This document shows, piece after piece, positions 58,001 to 64,000 of a DNA stretch of 64,000 nt. The DNA comes from Mya arenaria. Taxonomy: Eukaryota > Mollusca > Bivalvia > Myida > Myidae. Under the pieces are notes generated by a model, which worked only from the letters and a program-made list of their open reading frames with translations, had not been told where the DNA came from and made no database searches. Position 1 is the first letter of the stretch, and each line of letters begins with the position of its first letter. A program made the position numbers and the translations under genes. The stretch is taken from positions 36,093,756 to 36,157,755 of the forward strand of contig NC_069135.1 of NCBI RefSeq assembly GCF_026914265.1, in the 5' to 3' direction.

Positions 58001-61000
58001 AGCTCAACCAGAAACATACCACGGAATCAAAACAATACTTTATACATAGTTTCACATACACCACAGTTTGTCTCTTTTTTTTTATTTTTTCTTACAGACG
58101 CAGGGGGGCTTCCATTATCACTGAACTGTACACGTCGAACCTTCCATCGCTCCAATTTCACGATAGGCACAACGTTTGCTCACTCCGCTCATTCTTAATC
58201 ATGAAGATTTTTATTCATGTCATCTAAATACTACATATTCCTCGTGGTACAATTCCCTAAAACTCGAACCGACATATATAACTGATATCGGTTCGAGATC
58301 ATAAAATAACAATTGCATGCATTATACAGTAAAAATTAGGATTTCTCGCAATGTATTCGAGTGTTTTCATGAACATATGAAGACACGAAAGCAAAGAAGT
58401 AAAAATACTATATATGTTATTCTCCAAATTTGAGAGCAGTAAAACAATCGAACATTCCTTGTACTTTTTCTTATTCGTCACGATTAAAATTAGTTAAATG
58501 TTTTGTCGCTTAGTATTTATTATATAGCGGTTGTGTTTGAAATAATAGTCGGTACATCGTGAACAGTTGGTTAATAGACGTCACGTTAATCAACTCAGGG
58601 CCGGTTAATAGACGTCACGTTAATCAACTCAGGGCCCTTATTTGAACTATAAGCTTTTATTTCTGGGTCACAAGCCCATTGGTACGTTTTGATATATTAT
58701 GTATGTTTGTATTAAATTCCTGTCGGAAAAAATAGCTCATTGAGCGTATGTTTATTGGTAACATATACCAGACTTTAAATAAAAATTCTTGTGTCTTGTA
58801 TCTTGTGCGTAATATTAAAATTAATAATGACGTATTAAACGTTTGTGGACGTCAAGTGGTATCGATACAACAATTTAGATAAAAGAAATATGTGCTTATA
58901 ACCGTAAATCCCGAATAACCAAGCTTAGTGCATGATCTTTAAATAAACCGTGAATAAGTGGACAGTCGGCAACTTTCAAAGATAGAATAACACGCCATAT
59001 TGACCTATCTGTGTATATACATAATAATACAAAAAATTCATGTTCCTTGTTCATAATGCCTCGAAATATCATAAAGCTGACGGCTATCAATGATTTTTTT
59101 TCGTCCATACGACAGTATGTTTCACAGCTAATAAGTAAATAAGTGTATGATAGCCCCGATTGTTCAGAACTTTGCTAAAGTTAACAACCTGATTATTTAA
59201 CGACATCATTGTTAACTTTTAAAGGTGAACTATTTGATGATATGCTCATATATTTAAATAAAACAAGAACAGCTGAAATAGTTGTCTCACCTCTTGTTAG
59301 GAACACTGCATATCATAAGTGTATCTGTGAAACTTACAGAGCAATATTAATTTGAAAGTTAACAATGATGGCGTTAACAACATTGTTAACTATAACAAAG
59401 CTCTGAACAATCAGCCCATGGAGTGTTAACTGAGAAGTAATTTGACAAAGACCAGAAACAGTTGTCTCACCTCTTGTTAGGAACACTGCAAATCATACGT
59501 AGATCTGTTAAACTTACAGAGTATTATTGATTGGAAATTTAACGACGATGACGTTAATACCGTTGTTAACTTTCACAAAGTTCTGAACGATCGGCCCAAT
59601 TGTTTTGTCTTAATTTGGAACATTCCATTGCACTTTCACAGATTGAACTTTTTTACAACTTTTTTTATTTTTTGTCTTGGAATTAGCCAATTTATACAAA
59701 AATGCATGGAAACCAGTGATATAAGACTGATGACCAAAAAAAAAACCCAGATCGCAGATTGTCATATTTAAGTTCAAAAATTGATGTTTTATGCATTTTT
59801 CTTAAACCGTTAGTAACGGTTTAAGCCATAAAACATTAATTTTTGAACGGAAATATAAGAATCTGTGATCTGATCTTTTGTCAGCAATCTTTTATCATTG
59901 GTTTGCAGATATTCACGCGAATACTATATACACATAGCATATTTGTTAAGGTCTTTACATTGAGGTTATGATATTTTATGCACATAGCATATATGTTGGT
60001 CGTTGCATTGTTATATTATACAAATACAGTCGAACCCCGTTGGCTCGAATTCGCTTGGCTCGAATTCATCGTTGGCTCAAACTGGTTGTAAAGGACCAAT
60101 TTCTTTATACTATTTGTAAGGATTCCCTCTTGGCTCGAATTTTTCGAGTTTCGAGACTCGAAGTATTTTCGCCGGTTCCTGGGAGTTCGAGCCAACGAGG
60201 TTCGACTGTATTGTAATTTCATATCCCGGTAATAGATGTAATAATCAACCTTCATCTCTAAGATCCCAGAATTGTTCTTTTGTCTTCTTCTTCTTCACAT
60301 TGACGTTCTGAAGTTTCTTTAGAAGACTTGCACTCCCCTATGAATGGACAAAAAAAACACGTTGAAATAAGAAAGAGTAATCTATAAATAAAATCAGGAG
60401 ATAATTAGTAGAGAGGAATGGCGTTATAGGATTGATCTTTTAGAACTTAGTTATCTAAGTGTGTGGGATTTTCTGTTATACAACAGCCAGTAATAAACTA
60501 GGAGAAACAGCGATAATTACTGTATATAAAGTTAATATCCATCCCTTCTATTTTGTTGTTTCTTATATTTTAGAACAAATGCACTCCGCATTCATAAAAT
60601 TGATGTTTTATAACGCCCAGTGCACCGGTTCTAAGATGTTTACATTCTCAATAGAATGTAACATGATTTTTGAAGCTGCACTCTCACAGATTTACCGTTT
60701 TGACAGCTTTTTAATTTTTTGTCTTGGAATGAGCCAATCTTTCGTAAATATCTGTAAACCAGTGATATAAGACTGCTGACAGAAGAGCAGATCGCAGATT
60801 TTCATAGTTCCGTTCGAAAATTAATGTTTAATGATTAAAAGCGTTACTAACGGTTTAAGAAAAAATGCATAAAACATCATTTTTTTCAACCTACATATGA
60901 AAATCTGCGATCTATGGTTTTAGTTAGCAGTCTTATATCACTGGTTTCACATTTTCGCCTAAATTGGCTCCTTCCAAGACAAGAAAATAAAAAAGTTGTC

Positions 61001-64000
61001 AAAACGTTCAATCTGTGAGAGTGCATCTTTAACTGGTACAATAATACAATGAAAACTACAAGGAACATCCAGTAATCAAACAAACATTCAAATATAGACT
61101 CTGTTGAGAAAGCACAAGGTAAGATCCCAAGTGCCAATGAAGGACAGACACATGCGTCCATAGACTGCAAACAGACCGCACAACCAGAACAGATTGGAAA
61201 CATTCTTCACAATGCGGGTCTCATTTATGTAAGAATGCGGTGCATATACACTTACTAAAGCTTATAAAAACCTGCGATCTGATCTTTTGTCAGCAATCTT
61301 ATATCATTGGTTTGCAGATATTTACGCAAAAATTGGTTCATTCCAAAACAAAAACAAAAAGTTATAAAAATGGTATACCTGTGAGAGTGCAGCTTTAACA
61401 CCATTGAATATACATCTTATGTTGCATACATTTATTTTAGATATTGAATCGAAGTTATATCGTACAGTCAAAGGCTTTGAAAAAGAGGTTAATAGTGTCA
61501 TAGATGATGCCCTATGTAGCTTTGTGTTACATGTATTCAATATATTATGAATTGTCCGATATTGTATAAAACGTTCTACTTGTATGTGCAATTCCGAGGT
61601 CTACGATGTTACTGTTGGTGTTAAACAGGGTGAACCGTTGTCCTCACTATTAATTATATTATTTTTTAAATGAAATCAAAGACTGTAAATGTGATACAAC
61701 CGTATTAAAAAGGACTTATGTAAGGGTGTTCATAAATTCGCACATTTTAGAAAATGGCAAGAGTGTGATGGACATCGGTTAGATTTCAATCTCATTAAAA
61801 TCAGAAACCAATACACGTTTTAAGACGTTACGCTATGTGCCTAACGTAATGAAACGAAGTGAACGTCACGATTTAATTTTAATGAGATTGGTTAGATTTT
61901 TGACGATGTCCACGTACTATTTTTCGTTTTCCCATTTACAAAGAAAGAAAAATAATACAACGTTGCACATTTCAAATTTCGGTATGATGATTTCGCTAAC
62001 AAATTGGTATGATAAAAAACAATATGGTATCGTACCGATTTTACCACTATAATCCAGTCGCTATGACTAGTGTCAGTAACCAGTATGGTCCCTCGTCTGA
62101 AAAAAAATAAGCCTCACTATACAGGCAAATAAAAGAAGAAACTTATTAATCAATGATACTCTTTAAATTTTGATCGTCAAATCACTGTTGAAACCACTAT
62201 TCACCCACATTTCCATAATATATCTTATTAACTAGCTATACATATTTTTTATCTATTAGTATTCATAATATTGCTATACACGAACATTCTCCATATTTCC
62301 AAAGCTTTACTTGAATTGTAACTGATACTGGCTACCTAATGCCACGATTATCATCTTTAACTTCTTACTTAATGATGCATTTGTGGAAAATATTAATTAC
62401 TGATAACAAGATTGTAACTGTGTATTTGACACGCAAAAATATTAATTAAATGATTGGTGATTGCTAAAAGATTTTCTGTGGTCTACTATCTTGTCATAAG
62501 GTAGAAATACCGTGTTTTATGCTCGTTTCTTTCAAATCAAACTCGATATCCTTCATAAAACCCATTGTTTTCGACATTGATTCATCCTTTTTGGAATATT
62601 TAAACAAAAGTTTGAATTGTTAGAAATCTTATCTTGGAGTAATAGTGCATCTATAGTAATCTGCATAAATCTACTAAAACCTATAATTTATTAATACAAA
62701 CAAAATTTATTGGGACATGGCGCCGATATTTTCCATGCATTTCTACTAAACATAATGCAATTCATATATTTACTTTTAAGTCGGGCCTCCACACACTCCC
62801 ACCATTATTTTTGAAGCAAACAGGTCAAATAGTATGGCATAACACGTGATTGCATTCATTTTTATATATCCTGTTTTCTACAACACAAATAACAAATGTA
62901 TAGTAAATCCTTTTTTCATAGCTAAATTCGAATCAACAAGAACATATTTACAACAACATCTTGTGTATACCCACTTGAAGTAACTGAAAATACATCGCTT
63001 GGGATTGTCTATCAGGAGTTCCCGAGGCCATCCCTTCAAGAAATTGATGGATCTGAAAAACACGTTGGTTTATTTCACGTGACTTCTAGAAAATACTAAC
63101 AAAAACTTTCGTGTTTTTTTTGTTAATTTCTGAAAACCATTCCATATAAATGCATTGTGTGGAATAGTAAAAAGATAAATAATTATTTTTTTTAAAACGA
63201 AGATTTCAAATGGATCAAATTGGCTCACACCACACGTCTTAAAACATTAATGATATCCTAGTTAGGATAATTAGCAATAAATATATATTTTGATTTACAT
63301 GAACGAAAACTGTACTGCGCTTTTCTTCAAAATAACATTTTCAATTTTAAAATAAAACCCAATGTTGATGAAATATTCCAAATACATAACTTGTACTTGC
63401 TATAACTAACCCACCGGCCGTTGGGGGGGGGGGGGGGGGGGTAGGGTTATAATGTGAAGAATTGCTAAATAGTGTATTCACTTATTCAGTTATGTGTTAC
63501 CACCTTTTCACTTATTTATTCCTACCGTTACTAATCTATCCGTTGCTCCAGGGGTGGTGTTCAATACTCAACTTCGATCAAACTTATGGCCATACATCAT
63601 TGACTTCATTCACACTATTGGTCAGTTATTAATAACAAGTAATCCGATTAGCTACATCGTTCTTAAATCATATTAATATTAATTATGAATACCAGCCCTG
63701 GGCCAGTATTCAATATTGATCTGTTCTTTATCCTTCGACATGCCTTAATTATTCCACTCAGCTTATTGGTCAGCTAAATATACAGGCCAATCAAAACACT
63801 TCGATTAAAAAAATCAACTTAAGTTTGAATACTACCCCGGGTTATTAAGTTCTTAGTATGATAAATTGTACATTACATCATAATACATTTAAAATTCATA
63901 TTTGTTTTAACTATGGCTATACACGCGCAAATTACAACACTTAGAAAGAAGTTTCTTACTGCAGGAAAGGGTCATTTGAATCTCTGATCCCACCAGACAT
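51922..64000 (-). CDS. CNBD2-like cyclic nucleotide-binding-domain protein, 5' and 3' incomplete
   Basis: Nine exons with matching phases encode 371 codons in this window. The cNMP-fold strands read 'FLKGWPRELL', 'YFKRGTILVTDTSHSDWIIV', 'VKSGSASLLKKL', and later 'EARPVFVEIQALLKGQVFGL' and 'NFSLVSNGAECIMI', the split pattern of CNBD2. An insert of roughly 220 residues, polar and probably disordered, separates the two halves; it carries two basophilic sites (SRRKS, ARRES). In the phosphate-binding cassette region the Arg of typical cNMP binders is absent (ENQPNFSLVS), so nucleotide binding is doubtful. The first exon runs off the right edge. No exon after 51922 could be identified, although family members continue further. 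CNBD2 has a reported role in sperm; the function here is not shown. Confidence 0.8.
52140..52755. repeat. 18/36-bp minisatellite
   Basis: Alternating 'cttgctttttcgatat' and 'tttgctgtttcgatat' half-units make a 36-bp unit, about 17 copies, with 'gatggtttctatatcacctg' interruptions. It begins about 85 bases upstream of the CNBD2-like exon at 51922-52056. Open frames here are repeat-derived. Confidence 0.9.
52756..54293. other. CNBD2-like intron, no exon seen
   Basis: AT-rich, with a short duplicated stretch near 53445-53540 ('gtcaaaaataataaaacaa' twice). The segment 53200-53300 is GC-richer and looks repeat-derived ('ggttacgccccttagcttc'). Confidence 0.4.
54294..54631 (-). CDS. CNBD2-like exon: Ser/Arg-rich insert and fold re-entry
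   Basis: Acceptor 'tattttattcag', donor GTTTTC|GTAAGT. 112 codons plus two bases. Mostly polar ('KPARRESYANLRLG'), then 'DDWQEMALPTMVAGSPIRDL' and 'PVFVEIQALLKGQVF', where the cNMP fold resumes. Confidence 0.86.
55000..55024 (-). CDS. CNBD2-like microexon, 25 bp
   Basis: Acceptor 'tttacattccag', donor GGTGGAG|GTAAGT. Encodes GPFKSMGG in the phase required by its neighbours (0 to 1). Skipping it would shift the frame. Confidence 0.78.
55394..55769 (-). mobile_element. MITE family B copy
   Basis: Ends 'ttaaagatgcacacttactc' and 'gaataagagtgtcactttaa', with TTAA at both ends. Confidence 0.82.
55931..56092 (-). CDS. CNBD2-like exon: insert with SRRKS site
   Basis: Acceptor 'gttaattccag', donor CTTAAA|GTGAGA, 54 codons in phase 0. 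Encodes 'ALGQLEKLADAGADVRSE' and 'QMSRRKSLAML'. Confidence 0.85.
56889..57073 (-). CDS. CNBD2-like exon: acidic coiled insert
   Basis: Acceptor 'ttttttcccag', donor GATGAG|GTGAGA. Encodes 'EEQVQLMFEEEKRNVEDQ' and 'LHVRFFALPEINV'. Its 5' part is duplicated several times upstream. Confidence 0.85.
57160..57640 (-). repeat. Half-exon tandem copies upstream of a CNBD2-like exon
   Basis: Plus-strand blocks 57168-57215, 57297-57366, about 57449-57480 and about 57600-57635 match the acceptor-side part of the exon ('acatgagctgaacctgctcc', 'ctgactcgaccggacac', 'agatatcactg') plus flanking intron. Spacing is about 130-160 bases. The copy at 57297-57366 is nearly intact. Copies farther from the exon are more decayed. 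Confidence 0.88.
57641..59150. other. CNBD2-like intron; includes a 36-bp direct duplication
   Basis: 58566-58637 is two copies of a 36-bp unit ('ggttaatagacgtcacgtta' plus 'atcaactcagggcc'). 58165-58250 shares 'cactccgctcattcttaatc' with repeat family L. No exon was recognised. Confidence 0.6.
59152..59597. mobile_element. MITE family H, internally duplicated copy
   Basis: Outer ends 'agccccgattgttcagaac' and 'ttctgaacgatcggccc'. Two inner units of about 185 bp share 'gttgtctcacctcttgttag' and 'gaacactgca', each closing with an inverted 'gttaac' block. Confidence 0.75.
59628..59920. mobile_element. MITE family A copy, right end truncated
   Basis: Left arm, centre ('aaaccgttagtaacggttta') and part of the right arm up to 'gcagatattcacgcg'. 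Confidence 0.78.
60025..60212 (+). mobile_element. MITE family D copy (mariner-like ends)
   Basis: Starts 'tacagtcgaaccccgttggc' and ends 'acgaggttcgactgta'. It lies about 38 bases from the donor of the exon at 60250-60337. Confidence 0.86.
60250..60337 (-). CDS. CNBD2-like exon: GSASLLKKL segment
   Basis: Acceptor 'ccattcatag', donor GATGAAG|GTTGAT, phase 0 to 1. Encodes 'GSASLLKKLQNVNVKKKK', then a basic linker. Confidence 0.85.
60671..61032. mobile_element. MITE family A copy, full length
   Basis: Left 'gaagctgcactctcacagat', right 'atctgtgagagtgcatcttt', foldback arms of about 170 bp around a central 'aaagcgttactaacggttt'. Confidence 0.85.
61266..61398. mobile_element. MITE family A, right half
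   Basis: From 'ctgcgatctgatcttttgtc' to 'gtgagagtgcagctttaa'. Confidence 0.75.
61787..61890. mobile_element. MITE family K with perfect 9-bp target repeat
   Basis: Ends 'caatctcattaaaatca' and 'taattttaatgagattg', 104 bp, inverse orientation to the 48468 copy. GTTAGATTT flanks both sides (61778-61786 and 61891-61899). Confidence 0.9.
62036..62096 (-). CDS. CNBD2-like exon: beta-strand pair
   Basis: Acceptor 'ttttttttcag', donor AAATCG|GTACGA, 61 bp. Completes 'K' and encodes 'RGTILVTDTSHSDWIIVVKS'. Too short to stand out as an open frame; found by family logic and phase. Confidence 0.85.
62345..62655 (+). mobile_element. MITE family B, eroded copy
   Basis: Shares 'aaggtagaaataccgtgttt' and 'attgttttcgacattgattc'; the ends have lost the TTAA. 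Confidence 0.65.
62975..63052 (-). CDS. CNBD2-like exon: start of cNMP fold
   Basis: Acceptor 'gtttttcag', donor TTCAA|GTGGGT. Encodes 'SINFLKGWPRELLIDNPK' and 'RCIFSYF'. Confidence 0.82.
63422..63444. repeat. Poly(G) run
   Basis: About 20 consecutive G with one T near the end; a likely sequencing or replication trouble spot. Confidence 0.95.
63549..63702. mobile_element. MITE family F copy
   Basis: Ends 'ggtggtgttcaatactcaac' and 'tatgaataccagccctgg'; reverse orientation to the 34216 copy. Confidence 0.75.
63703..63842. mobile_element. MITE family F, adjacent second copy
   Basis: Starts 'ggccagtattcaatattgat' and ends 'tttgaatactaccccggg', directly abutting the copy before it. Confidence 0.7.
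63960..64000 (-). CDS. CNBD2-like exon at the window edge
   Basis: Reads 'MSGGIRDSNDPFLQ' in the frame that joins the next exon (CTGCA|GTAAGA, phase 2). The ATG may be internal because the exon probably extends beyond the window. Confidence 0.65.

Noticed and set aside
61086-61205. Hydrophobic minus-strand peptide (FWLCGLFAVYGRMCLSF)
   Set aside because: It looks membrane-like but lies in a CNBD2-like intron with no matching phase, no donor and no family that I recognise.

Overview
The window is animal nuclear DNA. It has intron-rich genes with GT-AG junctions and conserved phases, a truncated LINE, tRNA-derived SINEs, many short inverted-repeat elements (MITEs) and very large minisatellites. 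Gene content and repeat style suggest a lophotrochozoan, most likely a bivalve mollusc; this is inference, since no species marker is present. All three recognisable host genes lie on the minus strand.

Layout from left to right. 1-3.7 kb: 3' flank of a glutathione S-transferase (GST) gene, holding a 33-bp and a 54-bp minisatellite. 3.77-16.78 kb: a five-exon sigma-like GST. Its introns 4, 3 and 2 are filled by a 42-bp trinucleotide-derived array, a 33-bp array grown inside a MITE, and a 6.2-kb array of 37-bp units. 16.8-21.9 kb: intergenic DNA with MITEs and small tandem repeats. 21.9-45.8 kb: a complete 14-exon SLC6 gene closest to the GABA transporter GAT-1; the spliced exons keep frame throughout and give 683 codons before the stop. 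One LINE copy sits in an intron. 45.8-51.9 kb: spacer with nested repeats. 51.9-64.0 kb: nine exons of a gene resembling CNBD2 (cyclic nucleotide-binding domain-containing protein 2), whose 5' end runs off the right edge and whose last exons were not found.

The three genes show no functional link: a detoxification or prostaglandin-type enzyme, a neurotransmitter transporter and a cyclic-nucleotide-domain protein. The most unusual content is structural. About a dozen tandem copies of a half-exon (3' half of SLC6 exon 7 plus its donor and adjoining intron) fill intron 7. A mirror case, with acceptor-side half-exon copies, lies upstream of a CNBD2-like exon. A MITE inserted exactly at a splice donor and duplicated it as its target site. 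A minisatellite grew inside a MITE core. The GST has two splice junctions that do not fit GT-AG where homology puts them. No gene was recognised on the plus strand; long open frames there are products of tandem repeats.
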